Below, piece by piece: positions 39,898 through 49,653 of a stretch of DNA of 64,000 bases (position 1 is its first letter; each line of letters starts with the position of its first letter). The notes beneath the pieces were generated by a model, which saw nothing but the letters and a program-made list of their open reading frames with translations, had not been told where the DNA came from and did not search any database. Position numbers and translations under genes: made by a program. Source of the stretch: Planctomycetota bacterium (GTDB lineage Bacteria; Planctomycetota; Phycisphaerae; Sedimentisphaerales; Anaerohalosphaeraceae); NCBI GenBank assembly GCA_013349435.1, contig DUZQ01000006.1:1-64000 (forward strand). Direction: 5' to 3'.

Positions 39898-41769
39898 ATG
39901 GCCGGATTCGACTGGAAAACCAAATATTCTCATCTTATAGAAACAGCTCCCAAGGCAATCAAAAAAATCAGGTCCGGAGACAATGTGTTCATCGGGACCG
40001 GTTGCGCTCAGCCCCAACATCTTGTTAACGCCCTTGTGGAACATTCCGGCCATATTCAAGATGCTCATATTATTCATCTGCTGACGGTTGGCTCGGCTCC
40101 CTACACTGAAGACAGGTTCACCGAGAAGTTCAAGATGAACAGCTTCTTTATCGCTGAAAACGTGCGCCACGCATTCGATAAAGGTATCGGCGATTACACA
40201 CCGATGTTTTTGTCGGACATCCCCGAGGAATTTTCTTCTGGTAGAATACCGCTGGACGTGGCACTCATTTCAGTAACCGAACCGGATGTAAACGGTTTAT
40301 GTAGTCTTGGAATCTCTGTTGATATTGTCAAATCAGCCGCTGAGAACGCCAAATTAGTCATTGCCCAGGTAAACAAAAATATGCCCAAGACCTTCGGCAA
40401 CAGCTTCCTCCACGTCAGTTCAATCGATATGCTGGTTCCATACGACGAGCCTTTACTCGCTGCCGAGCCTGCCGAACCCGATGATACGCTCAGAAAAATC
40501 GGACAAAATATTTCAAAACTTATTGAAGATGGGAGCACTATCGAGTGCGGAATCGGAAGAATACCACAGGCCCTGGCAGAGTTCCTCCGCGACAAAAAAG
40601 ACCTGGGTATTCACACAGAGATGTTCGGAGACTGGATAATTGAACTTATCGAATGCGGTGCGATTACATGCTCCAAAAAAACCATTAATCACGGCAAAAT
40701 CGTGGCCAGTTTCTGCATGGGTTCACAAAGGCTCTACGATTACGTTAACAATAATCCGTTTTTTGAGTTTCACCCCACCGAATACGTCAATGACCCGTTT
40801 GTTATCAGCCGACACGACAAGATGGTCGGTATAAACGTAGGTCTTGAGATTGATTTGACCGGGCAGGTTTGTGCCGATTCTCTGGGTTATCGCTTCTACA
40901 GCGGAATCGGCGGACAGGTCGATTTTATCAGGGGATGCGCCGGTTCACGCGGTGGTAAGCCTATTATCGCAATGCCCTCGACTGCTAAAGACGATACAAT
41001 CTCAAGAATTGTGCCTAAACTTACAGAAGGTGCAGGAGTTGTTACCACCCGCGGTGATGTACATTATGTGGTTACCGAGTACGGTATCGCTTATCTTCAC
41101 GGTCAAAGTATCCGCGAGAGGGTACTCAGACTGATAAACATCGCTCATCCGAAATTCAGGAACGAACTGATACAGGCGGCCAAGGCACAGAAGTATATCC
41201 AGCCCGACCAGATAGAACTATCCTGGGAACAGGTAAGATACCCGGAGGAGCTTGAGCGACTGGACACACTCCGTGATGGTACGCAAATTTTCTTTCGCCC
41301 TGTAAAGCCCACCGATGAAGCGGCACTTTCAGAGATGCTTTACTCGCTCAGCAGCAGTTCGGTTGAAAAACGCTATTTCACATACACAAAGACTTTCCCG
41401 CATAAGGATGTTCAGCGTTTGACGAATGTGGATTATCAACAGAATTTGGCGATTATCGGGGTTGTGCCCGGACCGGCAGAAGAAGAAATCGTTGCCATAG
41501 CACAGTACTTTCTCGACCCGAAAACAAATGTAGCGGAAGTTGCATTTATCGTACAGGATGAATGGCAGGACAAAGGGATGGGCACTTTTCTTCTTGAATA
41601 TATCACCCAGATCGCCGCTAATCGCGGAGTCAGAACCTTCTGCGCAACAGTTCTGCCAACCAATAAGGCTATGTTGGCTATATTCTATAATTCGGGTTAT
41701 AAAATCAGTACCGAATTCGACGGCCACGCCTACACCGTAAGTTATGACTTGAAGAGTGAATCACGATAG
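39898..41769 (+). CDS. Acetyl-CoA hydrolase/CoA-transferase fused to a C-terminal GNAT domain
   Basis: FIGTGCAQPQHLVNAL, GIGGQVDFIRGCAGSRGGKPIIAMPST, VVTEYGIAYLHGQSIRER; C-terminal EVAFIVQDEWQDKGMGTFLLEYI. Confidence 0.9.
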   Translation: MAGFDWKTKYSHLIETAPKAIKKIRSGDNVFIGTGCAQPQHLVNALVEHSGHIQDAHIIHLLTVGSAPYTEDRFTEKFKMNSFFIAENVRHAFDKGIGDYTPMFLSDIPEEFSSGRIPLDVALISVTEPDVNGLCSLGISVDIVKSAAENAKLVIAQVNKNMPKTFGNSFLHVSSIDMLVPYDEPLLAAEPAEPDDTLRKIGQNISKLIEDGSTIECGIGRIPQALAEFLRDKKDLGIHTEMFGDWIIELIECGAITCSKKTINHGKIVASFCMGSQRLYDYVNNNPFFEFHPTEYVNDPFVISRHDKMVGINVGLEIDLTGQVCADSLGYRFYSGIGGQVDFIRGCAGSRGGKPIIAMPSTAKDDTISRIVPKLTEGAGVVTTRGDVHYVVTEYGIAYLHGQSIRERVLRLINIAHPKFRNELIQAAKAQKYIQPDQIELSWEQVRYPEELERLDTLRDGTQIFFRPVKPTDEAALSEMLYSLSSSSVEKRYFTYTKTFPHKDVQRLTNVDYQQNLAIIGVVPGPAEEEIVAIAQYFLDPKTNVAEVAFIVQDEWQDKGMGTFLLEYITQIAANRGVRTFCATVLPTNKAMLAIFYNSGYKISTEFDGHAYTVSYDLKSESR

Positions 41770-41952
41770 AAACCGATACCGGCTTTCAGCCCCCGGTTAA
41801 ACGAAAAGCACTATCTGTCAGATTTTTTGAAAGTAATTTTGTATGAGCACAAGACGTTTGCCCGCGGCACACTGCATCGATTTTTATTGACAGAATCGGC
41901 ACATCTTATTATGTTACCGTGTGATAATAAGTTTTTCTGAGAAAAAAACACA

Positions 41953-43149
41953 ATGTCCCGGACAAATTTACAAAAGGACTCGCCTGAATCGGAAGAACAA
42001 AGGAGGTTCAGCCAATCCCAGTATGACATGCTGCTTGGCTGCTCGGGCAAAAAAGATATAACCGAGTGGAACCGGTGGCGAAAAGATAATCCGGACGAAG
42101 AGGTGCTTTTAGAAAGAGCTGATTTCAAAGGGGCTTTTCTTCGCTCAGCCGACATGAAGGAGGCATTTCTTAAGGGGGCGGACCTGAACGGGGCACAGAT
42201 GACAGATGCAGATTTCAGCGCATCGAACCTGAACGACGCTAAACTTCGTGATTCCGACCTTAAAGGAGCGGACCTTTCGGAGGCCAGGGTGTGTGGTGCG
42301 GACTTTTACCATGCTCATATGGAAGTGGTGGATTTAACCGGTGCCGACCTTAGCGGTGCGAAGCTCCTTCGGGTTCACCTCCAACACGGAAGTATTTTTG
42401 AATGTAACCTGGAAGGGGCGGATTTGTGGAGGGCACATTTGGAGGGTGTTTTTTTATCTAAGTCCTGTCTTAAAGGGGCTAACTTTACTGAGGTTATCGT
42501 CAGCGGTGCAACGCTGATAGACAATTGCAGGGTTGACCGGCGTACGGATTTCAGCGGTGTCGGTTTGCACCAGGCCAGGATAGACCCCGGGACCAGACAA
42601 TTGCTGGAATATAACGCCAGGCGGAAGCATTGGGAGGTGTGGTATGAAGGTCATGTTTTTTTAAAGTGGCCGGTGAAGTGGTTCTGGGCTTTGAGTGATT
42701 ATGGTTTGAGTACGCTTCGCGTGATGAAGTGGTTTCTGATATTTGCGATATTTTTCGCGGTTGTTTATTATCTGTGGGGCGCATTCGATTATCATTTTCT
42801 CGGCATCGAGAGTCGGCCAGGCATAGTGAGCAGTCTTTTTGTGCTGGAAGAGACAAATGAACCGGTATCTTCCGGGCAGGCACCCGTTCGTGCTTTGTAT
42901 TTTTCGATTGTAACCATGACGACGCTTGGCTTTGGGGACATGTATGCCAATGTTGCTACGAAGATTGATAACATGTATGCGAATATGCGTTGTGTGTGCG
43001 GTCATTTACTGTTAACGATACAGGTGATTATGGGTTATGTTTTGCTGGGTGCCCTTGTTACACGTTTTGCGGTTTTGTTTACGGCAGGCGGTCCCGCCGG
43101 TAAATTCGAGCCGATTGATAAAGACATAAAAACAAATGTAAAGACATAA
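41953..43149 (+). CDS. Pentapeptide-repeat protein fused to a K+-channel-like pore domain
   Basis: Repeated A(D/N)LxGA units, then TM helices and ALYFSIVTMTTLGFGDMYAN. Confidence 0.88.
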   Translation: MSRTNLQKDSPESEEQRRFSQSQYDMLLGCSGKKDITEWNRWRKDNPDEEVLLERADFKGAFLRSADMKEAFLKGADLNGAQMTDADFSASNLNDAKLRDSDLKGADLSEARVCGADFYHAHMEVVDLTGADLSGAKLLRVHLQHGSIFECNLEGADLWRAHLEGVFLSKSCLKGANFTEVIVSGATLIDNCRVDRRTDFSGVGLHQARIDPGTRQLLEYNARRKHWEVWYEGHVFLKWPVKWFWALSDYGLSTLRVMKWFLIFAIFFAVVYYLWGAFDYHFLGIESRPGIVSSLFVLEETNEPVSSGQAPVRALYFSIVTMTTLGFGDMYANVATKIDNMYANMRCVCGHLLLTIQVIMGYVLLGALVTRFAVLFTAGGPAGKFEPIDKDIKTNVKT

Positions 43150-43169
43150 AAATTAGCGCGTCGGCAGCA

Positions 43170-44063
43170 ATGAAAAAGCAATTTACTGAATTAAAAAAGA
43201 AGCTTCTCGTCCGGGCACCTGCCAAGCTGAATCTCAGCTTACTCATATCCAAAAAACGACCGGATGGTTATCACGAAATTGAAACCGTTATGGCGAAAGT
43301 TGACTGGTATGATGAGCTGCTTTTCGAACCGGGTGAACCGGGTCGTATAGAGCTTGTATGTAAGGGGCCTCGCTGGGCGCCCCGGGGCCGAGAGAATCTT
43401 GTTTATAAAGCCTGCAAGATGCTATATGATTCGGTCGGTGTCCAGCCGGGAATCAAAGTAACTTTGACCAAGAACATACCCGCCGGCAGCGGACTTGGCG
43501 GCGCCAGCAGCGATGCAGCAGCGGCTCTTCTCGGATTAAACAGGTTTTCACAATTGGGCGCAGGTTTTGATAATCTCTTTGATATAGCAGTGCACCTCGG
43601 CAGTGATGTGCCGTTCTTTTTGTCGGGACCCCTGGCACTGTGCAAGGGAAGAGGAGAAAAAATTGAGGAAATTCTTGAAGAATTTTTTTTCCAGGCGATT
43701 ATTGTGCTGCCTCGTATAAGTGTCTCTACCAGAAGGGTTTATGAAAATTACACCCACAACCAAAAGGTATATGACAAATTCAGCAGAGAAATAAATAAAT
43801 TTGTTTCCGAAAAGAACATTGATTTACTTAGCAAGATATGCGCAAATATGCTTCAGGAAAGTAGTTTTCAACTAAACGAGCAATTGGCTGACCTGAAGGC
43901 TCGTATCGAAGCTGCAGGTATCGGGCCTGTCAGACTCAGTGGCAGTGGTTCGGCTATGTACTGCTTGTTTGGAAGTGAATGTGAGTACGTAAAACACTAT
44001 AAGTCTGTGTTGAATGACATTGTTGTCTGCGAAAGTATATTAGTGCACAACAATAGATGGTAA
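43170..44063 (+). CDS. ispE: 4-diphosphocytidyl-2-C-methyl-D-erythritol kinase
   Basis: APAKLNLSLLISKKRPDGYHEIETVM, NIPAGSGLGGASSDAAAALLGLN. Confidence 0.95.
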   Translation: MKKQFTELKKKLLVRAPAKLNLSLLISKKRPDGYHEIETVMAKVDWYDELLFEPGEPGRIELVCKGPRWAPRGRENLVYKACKMLYDSVGVQPGIKVTLTKNIPAGSGLGGASSDAAAALLGLNRFSQLGAGFDNLFDIAVHLGSDVPFFLSGPLALCKGRGEKIEEILEEFFFQAIIVLPRISVSTRRVYENYTHNQKVYDKFSREINKFVSEKNIDLLSKICANMLQESSFQLNEQLADLKARIEAAGIGPVRLSGSGSAMYCLFGSECEYVKHYKSVLNDIVVCESILVHNNRW

Positions 44064-44085
44064 GATATTACATGAGGCAAGCAAA

Positions 44086-44529
44086 ATGGAAATCACCGAA
44101 GTAAGAGTAAAATTGGTGGCAAATAAGGATGACCGGCTGAAGGGGTTCTGTTCTATGACTCTTGACAATGAGTTTGTTGTAAGGGACGTCAAAGTTATAG
44201 AAGGTACAAGTGGATTATTCGTCGCTATGCCTTCACGAAAAATGAGCGACCATTGTGAAAAGTGTGGGGGGAAAAATCACCTCAGAGCGAAATTCTGCAA
44301 CAATTGCGGTGCGTCGTTGTCGGAGAACAGAGCAAAGAAAGACGCTAAAGGCAGAATGAAATTGCATGCCGACATTGCACACCCCATAAATGCCGAATGT
44401 CGCAGGAGAATTCAGGAAAAAATTGTAGAGGCCTTCAAAGAAGAGCTTGAGAAATCCAAAGAGCCCGGGTACAAACCGGTTGATTTGGATGAAGGCGATG
44501 ATTTTGATATTCCTGACGCGATAACGTAG
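44086..44529 (+). CDS. spoVG: SpoVG-family protein with internal zinc ribbon
   Basis: MEITEVRVKLV...CSMTLDNEFVVRDVKVIEGTSGLFVAMPSRK, then CEKCGG...FCNNCG, then DIAHPINAECRRRIQE. Confidence 0.9.
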   Translation: MEITEVRVKLVANKDDRLKGFCSMTLDNEFVVRDVKVIEGTSGLFVAMPSRKMSDHCEKCGGKNHLRAKFCNNCGASLSENRAKKDAKGRMKLHADIAHPINAECRRRIQEKIVEAFKEELEKSKEPGYKPVDLDEGDDFDIPDAIT

Positions 44530-44643
44530 CGGTTTGCCCTTTTTCATACAACTAAGGCTCCGCTTGTATTTCTATCCAGAGGAAAAGAATATAAAATTTA
44601 ACCTCTGTAGCTGAAACAGCAGCTAAGTGTTATGGCAAAACAG

Positions 44644-44970
44644 CTAAGATTCGGCTGTGAATTCCTCGAGCACCCTGTCCAGGGCTACGTCAAGATTTTC
44701 GCTCATGTTGTATTGCCCAAAATCAATTTGTCGTCTTACTTCGCAGACCTTCTCCTGTCGTATCTCAGGAAGGGAACCTATCATCCTTAACAACCTACCT
44801 AAAGGCGTAGAGTGTATAGTCTCAAGCACCTGTCCAACTGTAGGGTCGATTTCCATATCGAATCCATCGCAAATGTTGTCTTCAGTCCTCTTTCTCAACT
44901 CAATATAGTTCTTAATGTCAAAGTCAGATGTATTCATAGACATTACCCTATCGTTCATTATATCAAACAA
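44644..44970 (-). CDS. FlgM-like anti-sigma-28 factor (tentative)
   Basis: C-terminal IRQEKVCEVRRQIDFGQYNMSENLDVALDRVLEEF resembles FlgM. Confidence 0.5.
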   Translation of the reverse strand: MFDIMNDRVMSMNTSDFDIKNYIELRKRTEDNICDGFDMEIDPTVGQVLETIHSTPLGRLLRMIGSLPEIRQEKVCEVRRQIDFGQYNMSENLDVALDRVLEEFTAES

Positions 44971-45634
44971 AAGCCATTTTGCTGTGTTTGGAACTTTGCG
45001 TCCACAACCGTGTCAGTATTGCCGACCACAATATATTGTATGCCCCTCTAATCCTTGATGAGGCCCGAACAATCCTTGTAATACTGATATCGTCCCAGAC
45101 GAAAGAAAAACTTTAAAAAAGAGCTAAAGTTTTGTAACTAATGCAACGGCAAGAGGTTATGCTGGTTCCAGCAAAAACACTCTTGTCAGCGTTGATAAGG
45201 GCTTTGCAGGGACACCCATTTTAACCTCTAAATTAACAAAAATTGAGCATTTGGGAGAATTGGGAAATATACAATATATAGTAGTTATGAATATTTTTGA
45301 TTTTTTTTCAAAAGCATTTCATATAAGCACCGCTCCTGAAAATTTTATAAACCAAACTTATTCCATCGGTTTGAGTGTAAATTCGTTTCCGAGCAACTTT
45401 GGTTGTTTTGCTTTGTAAAGGGCCTGTCCGTGGTAACTGCCCCATAATTTGTGGGTGATGGTGTTTCATACGACCTGCTTCGTCTTAACATGTTGGTAAA
45501 ATACAATAGATAAGCTTTTGAAAAAATCCAACAATCCGTGGGACAGCGACAAGGTTAAGGTTTACTTGACAGGTGAAACAATTATCATTATTATACAGCC
45601 TGAATTTCAACAACAGGCGAAAATTAAGGCATAC

Positions 45635-46267
45635 ATGAAAAATGCTGATATGGAAAATGTTACGTGGTGGCACTTTCACCGGCGTTTATATAACTGGGTG
45701 ATACATTTTGCCAACACAAAGCACGGGACGACGGCTCTTTTTTTCTTAAGTTTCGCAGAATCAAGTTTTTTCCCGGTGCCGCCTGACGTACTTTTGGCGC
45801 CATTGACAATCGGCGCCCCGAAGAAGTGGATTCGCTTTGCGCTGGCCTGTTCAATAGCGTCTGTAATCGGAGGGGTCTTCGGGTACTGTATAGGAATGTT
45901 CCTTTGGTTACAGATAAGTGAATGGGTCTTTACGCACCTGGGGGTAATAGGACTGACACCCGAAAACTTTTCCAAGTTCGAGTTGTGGTATGACAGTTAT
46001 GATTTCTGGATAGTATTTACCTGCGGTTTTACACCTCTGCCTTACAAGGTTTGTACAATCTCAGCAGGCGTAGCCGGTATAAATTTTGCCGGTTTTCTGA
46101 TTGCCTCAACGATTAGCCGTTCGGCACGATTCTTTATCGTGGCAGGTCTTTTCGGTTGGAAAGGGGAGAGGATAAGGCCCTTTGTGGAGAAATACTTCAA
46201 TTGGCTTTCGCTGGCTTTCGTTATATTGTTGATTGGGGGTTTTTTAGTGATAAAATGGATACATTAA
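45635..46267 (+). CDS. YqaA/VTT-domain membrane protein
   Basis: FLSFAESSFFPVPPDVLLAPLTIGAPKKW, FGYCIGMFL. Confidence 0.8.
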   Translation: MKNADMENVTWWHFHRRLYNWVIHFANTKHGTTALFFLSFAESSFFPVPPDVLLAPLTIGAPKKWIRFALACSIASVIGGVFGYCIGMFLWLQISEWVFTHLGVIGLTPENFSKFELWYDSYDFWIVFTCGFTPLPYKVCTISAGVAGINFAGFLIASTISRSARFFIVAGLFGWKGERIRPFVEKYFNWLSLAFVILLIGGFLVIKWIH

Positions 46268-46286
46268 AGTCAGTTTAAAAACCTCA

Positions 46287-46862
46287 ATGAGAGGATATGG
46301 ATTGGATGAGCAAAGCAAACAAATACTTCTAAAGGCCGCCCGTGAATCGGTTGTTGCGGCGGTGAAAGGACAAAGACCGGCGGAAGTCTCATCTGATAAG
46401 CCGGAGCTGTTAAGCAATTGTGGCTGCTTTGTTACTTTAAAAAACAGCGGCCGGCTTCGCGGCTGTATCGGTCAGTTTACTTCGGACCGACCTCTCATCG
46501 AGCTTGTCAGCGAAATGGCGGTTTCGTCGGCGACAAGAGACCCGCGGTTCGTAGCCGAGCCTGTCACTCCTGCTGAGCTTGGCTTTCTCGACATCGAAAT
46601 ATCGGTCTTGTCTCCTTTAAAAAAGACCGAGGACCCGCTCAGCCTTCGTCTGGGTATTGACGGCATTTACATCAAGTCCGGCCACAGAAGCGGCTGTTTT
46701 CTCCCACAGGTCGCCGCCGAGACCGGCTGGAACGAGCGCCAGTTTTTGACACACTGCTGCGTTCATAAAGCGGGCTTAAGTCCTGATGCCTGGCAGCAAA
46801 ACGATACAGATGTTTATCTTTTTACGGCGGATGTCTTTGGAGCTCCAATTAACGAGATATGA
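46287..46862 (+). CDS. amrA: AMMECR1-domain protein (AmmeMemoRadiSam system A)
   Basis: CGCFVTLKNSGRLRGCIGQF, SATRDPRF, GCFLPQVAAETGWNERQFLTHCC. Confidence 0.9.
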   Translation: MRGYGLDEQSKQILLKAARESVVAAVKGQRPAEVSSDKPELLSNCGCFVTLKNSGRLRGCIGQFTSDRPLIELVSEMAVSSATRDPRFVAEPVTPAELGFLDIEISVLSPLKKTEDPLSLRLGIDGIYIKSGHRSGCFLPQVAAETGWNERQFLTHCCVHKAGLSPDAWQQNDTDVYLFTADVFGAPINEI

Positions 46863-46884
46863 TTCCAAAAACCCTACAATAACG

Positions 46885-47931
46885 ATGCCTGTGAATACCC
46901 CCAAATTGTTTTCGACTCTTTTGTTTTGTCTTTTGTGTATCACCGCTTGTGATGCTCCGCAGGCGGGCAAAGAGGCCTCGACACCCAGGCTTGCCACTCC
47001 TACGGGTATGGCTGAATATCTTAAAAACATTCCTGCGGTCAAAAAGGTACAGCCCTGGTCGGACGAGTATGCGCCCGGTATAACAATTACCACGGAGCAC
47101 TATGACATACACACGACTCTTCTGGACCCGCTGATGCTGCGTCAGGTGCCGGGATTTATGGAATCCGCCTACAGAGGCTACCAGAAGCAACTGCCCGAGC
47201 CGATCGACACCAAGACAAGGCTGACCATATATCTTTTCGGAACGCGACAGGAATGGGAAGAGTTCACAAAAAAATTTGTCGGCCGCCAATGGCACCACTA
47301 CCTGAAAATCAGAAAAGGCGCTTACTACCTGAACGGGGCATGTGTTGCATACAACATCGGCAGAAAAAAGACCTTCGGCGTTCTCGCACACGAAGGGTGG
47401 CACCAGTTCAACAGCAGGCACTTTACATACCGTCTGCCGAGCTGGCTGGACGAAGGTATTGCAACGCTCTTTGAAACCTTCCGTTACAGAAATGGGACTT
47501 TTTACTTTGAACCTGCAAAGAACGGCGGACGGCTCGGCGGGCTTAGAAAAACTATTCTGACCGACAATATGATACCTTTAAGGGAACTTATCGGGCTTAA
47601 TCCCGGTTATGTGATAGATGATTCGGAATCGGTGCTTGCATTTTACAGCCAGGCATACGCTCTGGTGCGATTTTTGCGGGAAGAAGACTATGGCAAGCGG
47701 TTAGGCAACTACCAGAACCTGCTGATGGCGGGTTTGAGGGGCAAATGGCCTCTTGCGCCGGCGTTTAGAAGAATCGCCGCCGACCGAAATATCCCTCTGA
47801 CCGGACGTTTTAATGCTTTTGTCTCAGCCAAGCTTTTCAAACTGTATATAGGCAGGGACATAGAACAAATCGAGTCTGAATATATTGCCTTCTGCAAAAA
47901 GAGCGTTTATCGCGTGCGTCTGGCAAAATAG
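46885..47931 (+). CDS. Lipoprotein with zincin-like HExxH motif
   Basis: Lipobox CITAC; LAHEGWHQFNSR...LPSWLDEGIATLFE. Confidence 0.75.
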   Translation: MPVNTPKLFSTLLFCLLCITACDAPQAGKEASTPRLATPTGMAEYLKNIPAVKKVQPWSDEYAPGITITTEHYDIHTTLLDPLMLRQVPGFMESAYRGYQKQLPEPIDTKTRLTIYLFGTRQEWEEFTKKFVGRQWHHYLKIRKGAYYLNGACVAYNIGRKKTFGVLAHEGWHQFNSRHFTYRLPSWLDEGIATLFETFRYRNGTFYFEPAKNGGRLGGLRKTILTDNMIPLRELIGLNPGYVIDDSESVLAFYSQAYALVRFLREEDYGKRLGNYQNLLMAGLRGKWPLAPAFRRIAADRNIPLTGRFNAFVSAKLFKLYIGRDIEQIESEYIAFCKKSVYRVRLAK

Positions 47932-47933
47932 TC

Positions 47934-48524
47934 ATGCCTACCGACCAGTCGATACAATTCATCCTTGCATCCGCCTCGGCGAGAAGACGACGGCTTCTTG
48001 AAAAGGCCGGCTACCTCTTTGACATCATCCCTGCAAACCTCGACGAATCCGCATTTCACCTTGAAGGATTAGGATCAGCAGAATACACCAAACGGCTCGG
48101 GCTTGAAAAAGCTCGTAAAGTCGCAAAAAAATTTGCCTCGCGGCTTGTTCTCGGGGCCGATACGATTGTTGACTTTGAGGGCCGAATCGTCGGCAAGCCG
48201 AAAGACGCTGCCGACGCAGAACGGATAACAAGGATGCTTTTCAGCAGGCCCCATAAAGTAATAACCTCTGTTGCACTGGTCAGGATTGAAGACGGCTTAG
48301 AGATAATAGAAACAGCAATAACAACTGTATATCCCAAAAAGCTTACAGACGAGCAGATTGCCGAACATATTAAAAACGGCGACTGGCGTGGCAAAGCCGG
48401 CGCCTACGGGATACAGGAGACCGGAGACGAATTCGTCGAGCGCATCGAAGGCTCTTTCACCAACGTCATGGGCCTGCCTATGGAACTTGTCGAAAAGCTA
48501 CTCGGCAGATTCATCGCCAAATAA
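47934..48524 (+). CDS. maf: Maf-family nucleotide pyrophosphatase
   Basis: ILASASARRRRLLEKAGYLFDIIPANLDE, LVLGADTIVDFEGRIVGKPKD, YGIQETGDEFVERIEGSFTNVMGLPM. Confidence 0.95.
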   Translation: MPTDQSIQFILASASARRRRLLEKAGYLFDIIPANLDESAFHLEGLGSAEYTKRLGLEKARKVAKKFASRLVLGADTIVDFEGRIVGKPKDAADAERITRMLFSRPHKVITSVALVRIEDGLEIIETAITTVYPKKLTDEQIAEHIKNGDWRGKAGAYGIQETGDEFVERIEGSFTNVMGLPMELVEKLLGRFIAK

Positions 48525-49619
48525 TCAATACGTAAAAATTTGCATACGCTTCTGGAATTTCCCAAAGTCCAACTTACCCTTCGCAAAGGCGTCCACATCT
48601 GCTTTTTTAGCCCTCATAATAAGGACGTTGCCTGATGTTAATGGTGTCGGAGCATCCCGATCGATGTTAGTACGGCTAACTTCGATCTCGGCATCTCCGG
48701 CCCTTAAGCTGACCCGGCCTCGTCCTCGTCCACCGGGAGTGCCCCTAGCCCCTCCTGGCCTTCCGACTTGGCTGTCAAGCGCGCCCGTGCGACCGCCAGC
48801 TCCTCTGGCACTCAATGCTCCTGCTCTACTACCTTGCCCGCCACCTCCGTAATCTGTTCTTATATAAATATCCGCAGAATCACGGCCAGAACCGGTGACT
48901 GCAATGATAATCGACTCTTTATCCGAGAGATTTCTGATATTTGAGGCGTGTTTCAAATTTCTGATAAGCTTTGACTTAAGATCTGTGACCTTGTCTGCAT
49001 CATATTCAACTTCCTCATCCGAATCGTAGTCGAAAATATCGTCATCTTCTGAGGCAGTCAACTCGCGCCTTGCCTGATCCCATACAGGATCGGTTCCTTC
49101 TTCAACCTCTTCTTCGGTGAGCTGAGCCACAGGTAGCAAGGGAAAATCCACCTCCATTAGAAAAACAGCCCCATATCCCTCAAGGTAGATACTTCTAAAG
49201 CTGCTTTCGTTGCGCCGCCAGAAGAATACCCAGCTTCGTCCGCCAGGCGTCATGTCCGCCTCGGCCAGCTCTTTTTGAAAGATATGTGACATAATCTTCA
49301 TATCTTCAACCGTCTCGGCGAGTTGTTGTGCATCCACATCACCCGAGGGAATTACCAAAATATTTTCAGTTCCGCTACGGGCCGATCCTGTGAAAAAGTT
49401 TTTCAGGGTTATGTTGGGTTTGTCTGTCATACTAAGGAGCACCTGTGCTCGTTGAGCTTCTCTCACATCCCGCGAGAGCTGTTCTTCAACTTGATTTTCC
49501 AAAGATTCTCTGTAATGTTCGACTTCTTCACCCATATCCGTGTCCTTTTGGGCGGAACAATTGACTGTCGCTAAATTGAGTAATACAAGCAAACTGATTG
49601 TTCGGATAAAATATTTCAC
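48525..49619 (-). CDS. Secreted protein with Gly/Arg-rich low-complexity region
   Basis: Signal peptide; GGGGQGSRAGALSARGAGGRTGALDSQVGRPGGARGTPGGRGRGR. Confidence 0.65.
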   Translation of the reverse strand: MKYFIRTISLLVLLNLATVNCSAQKDTDMGEEVEHYRESLENQVEEQLSRDVREAQRAQVLLSMTDKPNITLKNFFTGSARSGTENILVIPSGDVDAQQLAETVEDMKIMSHIFQKELAEADMTPGGRSWVFFWRRNESSFRSIYLEGYGAVFLMEVDFPLLPVAQLTEEEVEEGTDPVWDQARRELTASEDDDIFDYDSDEEVEYDADKVTDLKSKLIRNLKHASNIRNLSDKESIIIAVTGSGRDSADIYIRTDYGGGGQGSRAGALSARGAGGRTGALDSQVGRPGGARGTPGGRGRGRVSLRAGDAEIEVSRTNIDRDAPTPLTSGNVLIMRAKKADVDAFAKGKLDFGKFQKRMQIFTY

Positions 49620-49653
49620 CTCTAACTCCTTTCATTCTATTTCTTTGAACTTT

